In this document: piece after piece, positions 53,931 to 62,878 of the stretch
Layout: each line of letters starts with the position of its first letter
Numbering within the stretch: the stretch's first letter is position 1
Assembly (NCBI GenBank): GCA_050633105.1
Contig: JBOEFW010000004.1
Coordinates: forward strand, 1 to 64,000
Direction: 5' to 3'
Length of the DNA stretch: 64,000 nucleotides
Source of the DNA: Aureispira sp050633105
Lineage (GTDB): Bacteria > Bacteroidota > Bacteroidia > Chitinophagales > Saprospiraceae
Translations under genes and position numbers: made by a program
The notes under the pieces: model-generated
Databases searched by the model: none
Seen by the model: the letters and a program-made list of their open reading frames with translations, nothing else
What the model was told of the DNA's origin: nothing

Positions 53931-54143
53931 ATGAATAAGGCAATAGCAACTATTATACTTGTTGTAGGAATTGGATTTGGTCTGTTTGGATTTAATAAAT
54001 ACAACAACAGCGTAGAAACGATCAAGGTAATTGGCTTAGAATTCTCTGCTAAAAATGATAGTGCTGTGAAAGAAGCTTATTTGTTAATGGGGGGAGGGGC
54101 TTTACTAATCTTGGGAGGATTGATTGGTTTGGTCAAAAAATAA
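53931..54143 (+). CDS. Small two-helix membrane protein, DUF3185-like
   Basis: 70 aa from the ATG at 53931; a longer frame from 53820 lacks coding character. Two hydrophobic segments (AIATIILVVGIGFGLFGF and YLLMGGGALLILGGLIGLV) flank a short polar loop containing VETIKVIGLEFSAKNDS. The layout resembles DUF3185 proteins of unknown function. Single gene. Confidence 0.6.
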   Translation: MNKAIATIILVVGIGFGLFGFNKYNNSVETIKVIGLEFSAKNDSAVKEAYLLMGGGALLILGGLIGLVKK

Positions 54144-54364
54144 AATTAAACCACAAGAACGAGCGCAGGAGTATAGTTTCTGAACTTTAACTCTGAAATA
54201 AAGGTAATTTAATAAAAGCACTAAATAAAATGCACAATTTTTTGTAAATTGTCTCGGAATTCTTGGAACTATTTATGCCCCTCTACTGCCAAGAATTTAG
54301 ATCGCATCATGTTTTGCCCACAACATAGATGTATTGTATTGCTTGTTTTATAATCAAATCCTGT

Positions 54365-56221
54365 ATGAAAATTTTTTTAGTCCTTCTTTTTTCTAGCTGT
54401 TGCTGTTTAGCAATGGCACAGCTTAATTATGCCTCTACACAACGTGCTGGAGCACGCAGTAGTTTGGCGCCTTTTTACCATGGTGTTGCTTCTGGTGATC
54501 CTTTGAGTGATGCGGTTATTATTTGGACACGTGTTACCACCACAGATACGGCAGCAACAGTTAATTGGCGAGTAGCGACCGATACCACTATGATGACTCT
54601 AGTTGATTCTGGAACAGCAGTAACTACTAATGCGCTTGATTATACCGTCAAGGTCGATGTGTCGAATTTACAACCCAATCAATTTTATTATTATGAATTT
54701 GAATACAACGGACAGCTCTCTGTTATAGGAAGAACAAAAACAGCTCCAGTAGGAGAGGTAGATAGTTTGCGTTTTGCGGTTGTTTCTTGCGCGTCTTACG
54801 CCCATGGTTTCTTTAACGTATACGATAGGATTCGAGAGCGAAATGATGTTGCTGCAGTACTGCACCTAGGGGATTATTATTATGAGTATGGTGACAATGA
54901 ATATGGAGGCGATCGATCGTACCAACCTTCTACTGAAATTACCAACTTAAGTGATTATAGAATGCGTTTGTCGCATTATCGACTAGACGCTTCATTGATG
55001 CGCCTTCATCAACAGTATCCCTTTATTTGTATTTGGGATGATCATGAAACGGCGAATAACTCTTGGGAAGGCGGAGCCGATAACCACGACGGCGGAGAAG
55101 GAAATTGGTTCAATAGAAAAGCAGAAGCTATTAAAGCTTACTATGAATGGATGCCTGTGCGTATGCCCGCTCCAGCAGTTGATTCTCAACGTATTTATCG
55201 TACCTTTCGCTATGGAGACCTTGTAGAATTACACATGTTGGATACACGCTTAGAAGGAAGAGAAGAGCAAGGATGGAGCGATGCTAATGCTGTAGGGAGA
55301 ACAATTTTAGGAAAACCTCAGTTTGACTGGTTGTGTCATAACATGGATACTTCTACGGCACAATGGCAGGTACTTGGACAACAAGTCATGATGGCACCTT
55401 TTGACGTCAACCCTTTGCCTTTTGGACGACAATATGGTAACAGCGATCAATGGGATGGTTATGAAACAGAGCGCCGAAGTTTATACGATTCTATTTTTGC
55501 GAATAATGTGCAAAATGTTGTGGTGCTTACAGGTGACATTCATACGTCTTGGGCCAATGATTTACCAACGCCTTCTTATGATGCTAATACAGGGGCAGGG
55601 TCAGCTGGAGTAGAATTTGTTGTGACCAGTGTCACGTCGCCAGGTTTGGCCGCTGCACAGTCTGTTGGGGCAGCACTTTTACGTCAATTAAATGACCATA
55701 TGAAGTACATAGAATTGTCTTCTAAAGGGTATTATATCTTTGATGTTAATAAAACAAGAGCCCAAGCCGATTGGTATTATGTAGATCGAATTGATCAAGT
55801 GAGTGCTACCGAAAATTATGCTACTTCTTGGAAAACAGACGATCAAAGTCGACACCTGACGCCTACAACAGGAGCGGCTCTGCCAAATTCGAGTCAAATA
55901 GGTGTTCCAGCACCTTTTTATCCGCGTAGCTTGCCTATCAATACGGCCAATTTACAGCAAATGGACGATGTATTGTTGAGTGTATACCCTAACCCGTTTA
56001 AGGATCAATTGACACTACAGTATACATTGACAGAGACAGGACCTGTACAGTTGTATTTATTAGATGCATTAGGTCGGACATTAGCAAGCCAAGATTTGGG
56101 AGATGTACCAGCAGGGTTACAACGAGCTACACTAACTTGGCAGAACCTAGTACCAGGCACCTATATTCTATTGGTTGATTTGAATGGTAAGAAGCAACAG
56201 CGTATTCTAATTAAACGCTAA
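54365..56221 (+). CDS. PhoD-like alkaline phosphatase/phosphodiesterase with T9SS sorting domain
   Basis: 618 aa from the ATG at 54365, where the signal peptide starts (MKIFLVLLFSSCCCLAMAQ). The N-terminal PhoD_N domain has PFYHGVASGDPLSDAVIIWT; the metallophosphatase core shows CASYAHGFFNVYDRI, VLHLGDYYYEYGDNE, CIWDDHETANNSW and VVLTGDIHTSWAND (metal ligands Asp, His, Asn, Cys). The C-terminal 80 residues form a type A T9SS sorting domain (LSVYPNPFKDQLTL, LVPGTYILLV, IKR end), so the enzyme is secreted across the outer membrane by T9SS. It probably scavenges phosphate. Confidence 0.9.
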   Translation: MKIFLVLLFSSCCCLAMAQLNYASTQRAGARSSLAPFYHGVASGDPLSDAVIIWTRVTTTDTAATVNWRVATDTTMMTLVDSGTAVTTNALDYTVKVDVSNLQPNQFYYYEFEYNGQLSVIGRTKTAPVGEVDSLRFAVVSCASYAHGFFNVYDRIRERNDVAAVLHLGDYYYEYGDNEYGGDRSYQPSTEITNLSDYRMRLSHYRLDASLMRLHQQYPFICIWDDHETANNSWEGGADNHDGGEGNWFNRKAEAIKAYYEWMPVRMPAPAVDSQRIYRTFRYGDLVELHMLDTRLEGREEQGWSDANAVGRTILGKPQFDWLCHNMDTSTAQWQVLGQQVMMAPFDVNPLPFGRQYGNSDQWDGYETERRSLYDSIFANNVQNVVVLTGDIHTSWANDLPTPSYDANTGAGSAGVEFVVTSVTSPGLAAAQSVGAALLRQLNDHMKYIELSSKGYYIFDVNKTRAQADWYYVDRIDQVSATENYATSWKTDDQSRHLTPTTGAALPNSSQIGVPAPFYPRSLPINTANLQQMDDVLLSVYPNPFKDQLTLQYTLTETGPVQLYLLDALGRTLASQDLGDVPAGLQRATLTWQNLVPGTYILLVDLNGKKQQRILIKR

Positions 56222-56235
56222 ATGGATACTTTACC

Positions 56236-56298
56236 CAAAGTAGGATCATGAAGCGGTATAAGCTTGCCCTGATTCATCAGGAAAATGATCCTACTTTG
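56236..56298. terminator. Convergent terminator with nested hairpin
   Basis: Fourteen-base perfect arms CAAAGTAGGATCAT and ATGATCCTACTTTG enclose a 35-base loop that itself contains CCTGAT/ATCAGG. It lies between the PhoD-like gene and the convergent CAP gene. Confidence 0.65.
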
Positions 56299-56302
56299 TG
56301 TT

Positions 56303-56812
56303 TTACCGCCCAAAATTCTGAACCCAATAGCCATCAATATAAGCAATCCCAATGTAGCGATATTGAGGATGGAGTAAATTGACCCGATGTCCTTTACTTG
56401 TCATCCAACTTTTCATTACGGCTTTGGGAGAGTTATGCCCCATTGCAATGTTCTCCGCCCAACCAGACCAACTTTTCTCAGAAAAAATACCTAGACGATC
56501 ACTGAAGGAACCAATACGTTTTTTGCGCCCATTTGGTAGTCGATCATAGGAATCGTGCTCAAAATATTGCTCTACCGCCATATCTTTGGCGTGATAACGC
56601 GCTACATTGGTTAATTCAGGATGTAAGGCCAAAGGCTTTAAGCCACGGCGTTTCCGCGTTTGGTTGACCAATAACAAAACCTCTTGTTCAAACTGCTGAT
56701 TCGAAGACGCAAAGCGTTCCTCTCCAGTAGGCATACCTTTATATGGTTGTGCGAAGAGACTACTACCAGCTGCCAAAAGCAAGACGGAAAAAACAAATTT
56801 AAGATGCCACAT
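56303..56812 (-). CDS. CAP (SCP-like) domain secreted protein
   Basis: 169 aa with a signal peptide (FVFSVLLLAAGSSLFAQ). The CAP fold markers are present: EQEVLLLVNQTRKRRGLKPL, NVARYHAKDMAVEQYFEHDS (His motif), WAENIAMGHNSPKAVMKSWM, SKGHRVNLLHPQYRYIGIAY. Bacterial CAP proteins bind lipids or act on peptidoglycan; the role here is unknown. Confidence 0.88.
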   Translation of the reverse strand: MWHLKFVFSVLLLAAGSSLFAQPYKGMPTGEERFASSNQQFEQEVLLLVNQTRKRRGLKPLALHPELTNVARYHAKDMAVEQYFEHDSYDRLPNGRKKRIGSFSDRLGIFSEKSWSGWAENIAMGHNSPKAVMKSWMTSKGHRVNLLHPQYRYIGIAYIDGYWVQNFGR

Positions 56813-56986
56813 AAGAATAGAAATACTTTACAAAACTCCAAGGAGCATATGGTGATGAAGAAGTAGAAAATTGTTCAAAGCTATTAATTGGCTTTGTTTC
56901 TGTATATTAATGTATAATAATTGAAAGGGGATTCTTGGACAGAATTATTCTATTAGAATAAGAAACAAAAGCACTAACTATTTTGC

Positions 56987-56994
56987 TAACTTTG
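56987..56994 (+). promoter_or_regulatory. Bacteroidota -7 box (TAACTTTG) before the OmpA/SPOR gene
   Basis: TAACTTTG lies 61 bases before the ATG at 57056. The surrounding 13 bases (CTAACTTTGTGCC) are identical to those at the LysR promoter. The -33 element is unclear. Confidence 0.4.
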
Positions 56995-57055
56995 TGCCAA
57001 GTTTACTCTTTGGCTAGAGTATAAAATTGTTGAATTCTTATAAGATACCAAGATT

Positions 57056-58519
57056 ATGAATTATCTACTGACCTTTTTATTGTTTTGTGGTAGCAGCAGC
57101 ATGTTGTGGGCACAGCCATCTGTTACTGTTATTGGTTATGTATACGAAAGTAATAACCGCGGGTATCTTAATGGGGTTGAGGTGACCTTGCAAGCTTCAG
57201 GACAGGAGGCGGTTTACAAAGCGACGACCAATATCCAAGGCAAATTTGAACTCCAATTACCTATCACCGATAATCCTTATTTAGTAACGGCTAATAAAAC
57301 AGCTTTTAAGCCAACCAGTATCCAGCTGTCTACTAAAGGTAAACGATATGATGAAGGTGTATTTGCCAAAATAGAAATGAGCCGCCTCCCTGGTTATCGG
57401 TTAGAATTGGCAATGACAGAGTTTGTTAATACTTCTGACCTTGGGGCGCCAGCGTATGGTGTAGAAGATGTCAAGATTGAAGTGTACAACAATACCTTAC
57501 AGAAAGAAGTATACAATGCAGTTAATAAATCAAAGCACGCTATAGAATTTTACTTAGAACAAGGAACGGAGTATATATTTTTACTGCGCAAGGAAGGTTA
57601 TTATACCAAAAGAATGCGGGCTAATGTTAATGTCAATGGTTGCTTATTGTGTATGGAAGGGTTTGGAAATGTAAAACCTGGTGTCACCGAAAACCTTACT
57701 CGGGAGAATACAATGGGAACGCTCCAAGCGAATATCCCTATGCGTAAATTGGTTTTAAATGAAAAGACAAAATTAGAGAACATTTATTATGATTTAGGGA
57801 AATCTACCTTGCGCCCAGAGGCGTATGAAGAACTGAATGAGTTAATTAAATTGTTGTATGATAACCCTCAAATTGTAGTAGAAATTAGTGCACATACAGA
57901 TAGCCGAGGGAATAATCAAGCAAATATGGGGCTGTCGCAACGTCGTGCAAATACTGTTGTCCAATACCTTCAGCGACAAGCAGTTTTAGACCCTAAACAA
58001 ATGATTGCCAAAGGCTATGGCGAGCTTCGCCCTGTTAATGTTTGTGTGGATGGAGTAGAATGCAGCGAAGAATCTCACCAGAAAAATCGTCGAACAGAAT
58101 TAATGGTTATTGACATTAAGGCCGAAGATCCTGCTCAGGTACGTTCCTTATCTTCTATGATGCAAGAACGTAATTTTGATCTGATTTTGAAGGCTAATAC
58201 TGGGGCTTATGTTTCTGGTAACGAAAAGACAGTAGAACGCCCACATAGTGCCAGTCCTTCTAAGCCAGAAAGCATAACAAGCAGTTATTCGGGGTACAAA
58301 GTTCAATTGTTAGAAGAAAAAGGACAATTATCAACGGACCAGTTTATTTTTTATGAATTTAAGAACATTACAGTAGACCTTTTAGCACCCAACCATTATG
58401 CTTTTTTAGTCGGCAATTATCCAACCCAACAAGCTGCTGAAACGGCTTTAGTAGAGTTGAGCAGAAGTTATCCTAAAGCAAGAGTAGTGCGGTATGAAAG
58501 TGGTTTGAGACAACTTTAA
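57056..58519 (+). CDS. OmpA-family protein with carboxypeptidase-regulatory-like and SPOR-like domains
   Basis: 487 aa with a signal peptide (LLFCGSSSMLWAQ). Residues 20-110 resemble a CarboxypepD_reg/CNA-B domain (VTVIGYVYESNNRGYLNG). Residues about 240-360 form the OmpA peptidoglycan-binding domain (IYYDLGKSTLRPEAYEELN, EISAHTDSRGNNQANMGLSQ, RANTVVQYL, KNRRTELMVI). The last 80 residues look like a SPOR domain (YSGYKVQLLEEKGQLS, FLVGNYPTQQAAETAL). The protein should tie the outer membrane to peptidoglycan, perhaps at the septum. It is followed 13 bases later by an unknown gene. Confidence 0.85.
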   Translation: MNYLLTFLLFCGSSSMLWAQPSVTVIGYVYESNNRGYLNGVEVTLQASGQEAVYKATTNIQGKFELQLPITDNPYLVTANKTAFKPTSIQLSTKGKRYDEGVFAKIEMSRLPGYRLELAMTEFVNTSDLGAPAYGVEDVKIEVYNNTLQKEVYNAVNKSKHAIEFYLEQGTEYIFLLRKEGYYTKRMRANVNVNGCLLCMEGFGNVKPGVTENLTRENTMGTLQANIPMRKLVLNEKTKLENIYYDLGKSTLRPEAYEELNELIKLLYDNPQIVVEISAHTDSRGNNQANMGLSQRRANTVVQYLQRQAVLDPKQMIAKGYGELRPVNVCVDGVECSEESHQKNRRTELMVIDIKAEDPAQVRSLSSMMQERNFDLILKANTGAYVSGNEKTVERPHSASPSKPESITSSYSGYKVQLLEEKGQLSTDQFIFYEFKNITVDLLAPNHYAFLVGNYPTQQAAETALVELSRSYPKARVVRYESGLRQL

Positions 58520-58532
58520 TGAGAACTAAGAA

Positions 58533-58955
58533 ATGAAGGAAGAATTAAAGAGTAGCAAGATAGCTTTAGAAGGAGTGTTAGAAAATAAGATACTGGTAAG
58601 TGTAGAGGAGAATGACCTTCAAGCTGCTGTTGATTGGTTAGAGGAGTATAGACAAATTAAGAAATGTTTAGAGAGCTCTAATTTGTTACACGATTACCTC
58701 CATTCTGTCAAAGACTGGAACATGTATAGTAGAAAAAGCCATGCGGTGAATCTAGCCTTTATTGATTTAGCTATAGAAAATGGTATTGACTTGAATAAAA
58801 TAAAAGAGGGCAGGACTATTTTGGATTTAGCCATTGATAATAGAAATACTGTTATGGATGCCTTTATTCAACATTTACTAAAACATTATGAACCCATAGC
58901 AGTCAAGAATGCTTGGTTATCAAAATCTAGTAAATTCAAACAGAAATATAAGTAA
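58533..58955 (+). CDS. Hypothetical protein with an ankyrin-like tail
   Basis: 140 aa, charged, soluble. The N-terminal half is a helical segment (EENDLQAAVDWLEEYRQI). Residues about 80-130 (NLAFIDLAIENGIDLNKIKE, GRTILDLAIDNRNTVMDAF) look like one or two ankyrin-type repeats. It is close behind the OmpA/SPOR gene and may be co-transcribed. Function unknown. Confidence 0.55.
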   Translation: MKEELKSSKIALEGVLENKILVSVEENDLQAAVDWLEEYRQIKKCLESSNLLHDYLHSVKDWNMYSRKSHAVNLAFIDLAIENGIDLNKIKEGRTILDLAIDNRNTVMDAFIQHLLKHYEPIAVKNAWLSKSSKFKQKYK

Positions 58956-59120
58956 CTTTGGTTGGAAAAGACCGCAGAAGGGAGTACACAAGGGAAGAAT
59001 ACATTATTCCAATAAAATTCATTCCAAATTTTGACTTAGCGGTTAACCATTGTCCTCCAAACAAGGTGTTAGAATATGCTCCCATGTACCAATAAAATGA
59101 CAGACAAAATAGTTGAAATA

Positions 59121-59131
59121 CCCCCCCCCCC
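59121..59131 (+). repeat. Poly-C tract (11 C) at the start of a Crp/Fnr gene
   Basis: Eleven consecutive C residues end two bases before the ATG of the regulator (59134). An upstream ATG at 59097 (MTDKIVEI) reads into the regulator's frame if the tract has 10 or 13 C, and out of frame with the present 11. Long single-base tracts at such positions are typical slipped-strand switches, and they are also a common place for sequencing errors. Confidence 0.75.
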
Positions 59132-59133
59132 AG

Positions 59134-59703
59134 ATGCTACATCCTCTTTTAGAATATTTTCAGCAGTTTCAATGGTTATCTTCAGCAGAACGTACGGCGA
59201 TTTTAGAAAGCTTAGAAGAGCGCTTTGCGGAAAAAGGAAGAATCTTACTGCATCCAGATTCTACTCAATCACCAACTTATTTTGTAATTAAAGGATGTAT
59301 ACGGCAGTATTATTTGATAGAAGGAGAAGAACGGACCACCACTTTTTATACCGAAAATCAATGGTTGGTTGCTCCATCTTTTCCTGTAGAGTATTACTGG
59401 GAACCAACAGAAGATAGTCAATTAGTTGTAGGGTCGGAATCGAAGGCCCAAGTTTTATATGAGCAGTTTCCTGACTTTCAAAAAATTGCCCAGCAAGTAT
59501 TAGAACAAGCCTTGGAGCAACAACAAAACTGGATGGCTGGTTTTGTAATAGGATCTGCAGAAATGCGGTATAAAAAAATAATAGCAACTCGCCCTGACCT
59601 ACTCCAACGAGTTCCACAACACCAACTAGCAAGCTATATAGGCGTGAAACCTGAAACGCTTAGTCGTATTCGCAAGCGCCTGACTCCAAAGAAAAAGCCA
59701 TAA
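59134..59703 (+). CDS. Crp/Fnr family transcriptional regulator
   Basis: 189 aa from the ATG at 59134, the usual family start (MLHPLLEYFQQF). The N-terminal cyclic-nucleotide-binding-like barrel shows ERFAEKGRILLHPDS, TYFVIKGCIRQYYLIEGEER and TTFYTENQWLVAP. The C-terminal HTH has LASYIGVKPETLSRIRKRL. No [4Fe-4S] cysteines are seen, so it is not a classical Fnr; the ligand is unknown. An 11-C tract precedes it. The stop abuts the convergent DUF4386-like gene. Confidence 0.9.
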   Translation: MLHPLLEYFQQFQWLSSAERTAILESLEERFAEKGRILLHPDSTQSPTYFVIKGCIRQYYLIEGEERTTTFYTENQWLVAPSFPVEYYWEPTEDSQLVVGSESKAQVLYEQFPDFQKIAQQVLEQALEQQQNWMAGFVIGSAEMRYKKIIATRPDLLQRVPQHQLASYIGVKPETLSRIRKRLTPKKKP

Positions 59704-60333
59704 CTAAGATTTTGGGGCTACAATAGGAGATTGCCAAAAGCTTTTAAGACATAAAAAGAGTCCAAAGCATGCTTCAAATAAACCACCAGGAAGAGCGCAT
59801 AGAAGCCCATAAGGCCAACCCAATAATTCTAAGAGACTCCCTAAAGCCAGTAAACTATATCCAAGACTAGCCCACCAACTCCACACAACCGAAAAAGAGG
59901 AGGAAGCTTGATACAAGCCCCAACAAAAAGCAAGACTGCCCAATCCTAGCAATAACATAGCGGATTGATAACAATACCATTGAATCATTAAACACAATGT
60001 TCGTGTAGGGGCTGGAAGTGTAGGCGATAGCAAAATATAACACCAAGCTGCCAATCCAATAAATAGTAATAAAGCTTCCAAAAATCGAGTGTAACGATAG
60101 AGTGTTGCCAATTTGGGAGAGAAGGGGGATAGCCAAGAGGAAATCAAATATCCAAGGGCAATGACGATGATAGAATTCGTAGAAACGAGGAGTCCACCTA
60201 AAAGGAGGGTGTTGGAATCAGAAGTAGAAGAGGCAAGCAAGGATTCTAAAAGAGCGGTGCCAACTCCATAGGTAAACAAAGGCAAGAGAAAGAATAAACC
60301 AAGTAAGCGTTGATGTTTGATCGTTAGAGGCAT
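59704..60333 (-). CDS. Multi-helix membrane protein, DUF4386-like
   Basis: 209 aa with about six hydrophobic segments, beginning LLGLFFLLPLFTYGVGTALL and SIIVIALGYLIS. The pattern, with an early TYG/short loop and YTRFLEALLLFIGLAAWCYI, suggests DUF4386, a Bacteroidota membrane family of unknown role often next to regulators. Its stop codon directly abuts the stop of the convergent Crp/Fnr gene. The family call is tentative. Confidence 0.55.
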   Translation of the reverse strand: MPLTIKHQRLLGLFFLLPLFTYGVGTALLESLLASSTSDSNTLLLGGLLVSTNSIIVIALGYLISSWLSPFSPKLATLYRYTRFLEALLLFIGLAAWCYILLSPTLPAPTRTLCLMIQWYCYQSAMLLLGLGSLAFCWGLYQASSSFSVVWSWWASLGYSLLALGSLLELLGWPYGLLCALPGGLFEACFGLFLCLKSFWQSPIVAPKS

Positions 60334-60433
60334 GAAACATTGGTGTTTAGTAACAAGGAATAAAGAATGTTACAAACGTAAAGTTTCGCTCTAGAATACG
60401 CATTGACTTTTGTCAAGATGCGGTATAGTTTTT

Positions 60434-60916
60434 TTATAAATAAGAAGAATCAAAAACGAGTGGTAGAATATCTTTCACACTTTCGATACAATAAATGCTT
60501 CCAGAGTCACCTTGCAAAATGAGGCGAATGGCTTGTTGATGGCGCATCTCATTCTCAAAAATGACTTGACGACAAGAACCACAAGGAGGAACGGGGCGAT
60601 CAATGTCTCCATTGGCACTCTTGATGGTAATGGCGACGGCTAATACAGGTGTATCAGGATACTGAGCTGCTGCGGAGAACAAAGCAACACGCTCTCCACA
60701 TAACGTAACAGGATAAGCGGCATTCTCCTGATTGCAACCACGCACAATTTTACCATTGGCCAAGAGGGCGGCAGCGCCCACTTTAAAATTAGAATAAGGA
60801 GCGTAGGCTACTTCCGCAGCTTGTTTCGCTTCCGCCAAGAGTTGGGCATCAGTAGCCGTTAGTTCACTAGTATTGGCGGCTTCTTGAATCTCGGTCTGCA
60901 AGGTGATTTTTTTCAT
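60434..60916 (-). CDS. cdd: Cytidine deaminase
   Basis: 160 aa, normal length. The substrate region APYSNFKVGAAALLANGKIV, the active-site VTLCGERVALFSAA (zinc Cys and catalytic Glu) and the second zinc motif VPPCGSCRQVIFE are all present. It deaminates cytidine and deoxycytidine to the uridine forms in pyrimidine salvage. Single gene. Confidence 0.93.
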   Translation of the reverse strand: MKKITLQTEIQEAANTSELTATDAQLLAEAKQAAEVAYAPYSNFKVGAAALLANGKIVRGCNQENAAYPVTLCGERVALFSAAAQYPDTPVLAVAITIKSANGDIDRPVPPCGSCRQVIFENEMRHQQAIRLILQGDSGSIYCIESVKDILPLVFDSSYL

Positions 60917-61216
60917 GCCCTTTTTTTGGAGTAAAATAGTCGATGGGGAATTATGGTTTCTATACTAGGAACAGTACATTTGCTAGAAGAGTTGTTAAGA
61001 AAAGAATGCAGGATAGAACTGTTTTTCTTTAAGACCTTAAGCAGGTGGTTACTTTTAATTCGTACAACTCATGGAGCATTGTGCTTTAGAGTTAAATGAC
61101 TACTAAAAGTAACACCAATAATAGCAATATGCCTAGCTTTTAAGGAACTGTTGAAAAAACAACAGCCGATAAACTTACGAAAGTTGGCGCTAAATGCAAC
61201 AAAAAACTGTACAAAA
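60917..61216. other. Divergent intergenic region (cdd / saccharopine dehydrogenase-like gene)
   Basis: 300 bases between the starts of two divergent genes. No clear promoter pair, repeat or ORF was recognised. Confidence 0.3.
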
Positions 61217-62596
61217 ATGAAGAAGATCTTATTAATTGGGGCTGGGCTCTCTGCTACTTCCTTGATTGACTACTTATTAGAACAGGCAGAAATTTATGAT
61301 TGGCAACTTACAGTAGCGGATCAATCGCTAGAACTAGCCCAACAAAAAGTAGATGGACACGCCAGAGGAAAAGCCGTGACTTTTAATGCCTTAGAGGCGC
61401 AAGAGCGCCAGCCTTACTTGGAAGAGGCAGACATGGTTGTTTCGATGCTACCAGCACATTTGCACATTCATGTAGCAAAAGATTGTTTGCGTTTGGGTAA
61501 AAATTTAGCAACGGCGTCTTATGTTTCTCCTGCACTCAAAGAATTGCACGACGAAGTGGTCAAAAAAGATTTAATCTTCTTAAATGAAATTGGTTTAGAT
61601 CCAGGGATTGATCACATGTCTGCTATGCAAATGATTAATAACATTCGAGAGAAAGGCGGCAAAATCCATGCTTTTTATTCTTATACAGGTGGATTAGTGG
61701 CTCCTGAAAGTGATACCAACCCTTGGCATTATAAATTTAGCTGGAACCCCCGTAATGTTGTATTGGCAGGACAAGGAGTGTCTCAATATCTGTACGAACA
61801 CCGTTACCGCCACACCCCTTACCACCGACTATTTAGCCGATCAGATTTGGTTTATATCCCAACAATGGGCTGGTATGATGCTTATCCTAACCGTACTTCC
61901 CTCAAATATAGAGGCTCTTATGGTTTAGACGATATTCCAACAATCATGCGAGGCACCTTGCGTTACAAAGGCTTTTGCAAAGCATGGGATTTATTGGTGC
62001 GTTTGGGCTTAACCGACGACACCTATAGAATGGCTTATTCTGATGATTTGACTTATCGTCAATGGTTGCGTAGTTATCTACCATCTAACTTGGAGCGCTC
62101 TGGATATGGGACTATTCGTGGTCAATTAGCCACTTTGTTTGATTTGAACTTATCTGATGAAGCTTTAGATAAGTTAGAATGGTTAGGTTTGTTTTCTAAT
62201 GAGAAAATTCCATTGGATGAAGCAACTTCTGCGCAAATTTTACAAGAACTGTTAGAGCGCAAATGGAAATTAGAACCAGAAGACAAAGACATGATTTTGA
62301 TGCAGCATGAAGTAGAATATGAATTGGAGGGGCAGAAAAAACGCCATTTATCTACGCTGATCAATTATGGAGAGAACAAAGAGCACACCGCTATGGCTAA
62401 ACTAGTAGGCTTGCCCCTAGCTATTGGTGTTAAAAACATCTTGTTGGGCAACATCCAATCAAAAGGAGTTGTTATTCCAATTCAGGCCGATGTTTACGAA
62501 CCTATCATGCAAGAATTAGCTACCTATGGCGTTGAATTCGCAGAAATGGATACCGTCATAGAATCCTTTAATGACTATTTTCAAGAGGAAGCATAG
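61217..62596 (+). CDS. Saccharopine dehydrogenase family protein
   Basis: 459 aa; the ATG at 61217 starts the Rossmann fold directly (MKKILLIGAGLSATSLIDYL), and the upstream open frame has only a TTG start. Next come DMVVSMLPAHLHIHVAKDC, NLATASYVSPALKEL, FLNEIGLDPGIDHMSAMQMI and HAFYSYTGGLVAPESDTNPW, all typical of the saccharopine reductase/LYS9-like group that makes or cleaves saccharopine (lysine metabolism). Whether it acts in degradation or synthesis is not shown. The downstream thiolase may hint at degradation. Confidence 0.9.
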   Translation: MKKILLIGAGLSATSLIDYLLEQAEIYDWQLTVADQSLELAQQKVDGHARGKAVTFNALEAQERQPYLEEADMVVSMLPAHLHIHVAKDCLRLGKNLATASYVSPALKELHDEVVKKDLIFLNEIGLDPGIDHMSAMQMINNIREKGGKIHAFYSYTGGLVAPESDTNPWHYKFSWNPRNVVLAGQGVSQYLYEHRYRHTPYHRLFSRSDLVYIPTMGWYDAYPNRTSLKYRGSYGLDDIPTIMRGTLRYKGFCKAWDLLVRLGLTDDTYRMAYSDDLTYRQWLRSYLPSNLERSGYGTIRGQLATLFDLNLSDEALDKLEWLGLFSNEKIPLDEATSAQILQELLERKWKLEPEDKDMILMQHEVEYELEGQKKRHLSTLINYGENKEHTAMAKLVGLPLAIGVKNILLGNIQSKGVVIPIQADVYEPIMQELATYGVEFAEMDTVIESFNDYFQEEA

Positions 62597-62637
62597 TTGG
62601 TTTTATAGGGTAGAATTTTTTAGACGTGATAAGAGTA

Positions 62638-62781
62638 ATGATAGAAAAACAGCAAACTTTAAATCAGATAAAACGTTTTTTTAAAGCAAGGGCAATGGAG
62701 AGCATTGAACTTGTTTTAGAACTAGCGGCAAATCAATGCTTGAAAAAAAAGTATGATTTAAATTGCAGTGGAATAGCTTGA
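62638..62781 (+). CDS. Small ORF of 47 codons, unknown
   Basis: ATG at 62638, stop TGA at 62779. The predicted peptide (IEKQQTLNQIKRFFKARAME, then SIELVLELAANQCLKKK) is helical and charged. It resembles the start of the repeat-rich proteins common in some Saprospiria, so it could be a remnant rather than a complete gene. Low certainty. Confidence 0.3.
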   Translation: MIEKQQTLNQIKRFFKARAMESIELVLELAANQCLKKKYDLNCSGIA

Positions 62782-62878
62782 CAAAAGCGCCAGCTTCTAT
62801 ATTTCAGAAGACGAATAAGATAAGAACGTGGTTACCCAACAGTAGAATTGAGTTTTGATAAGTATAAAATAAAACAAA

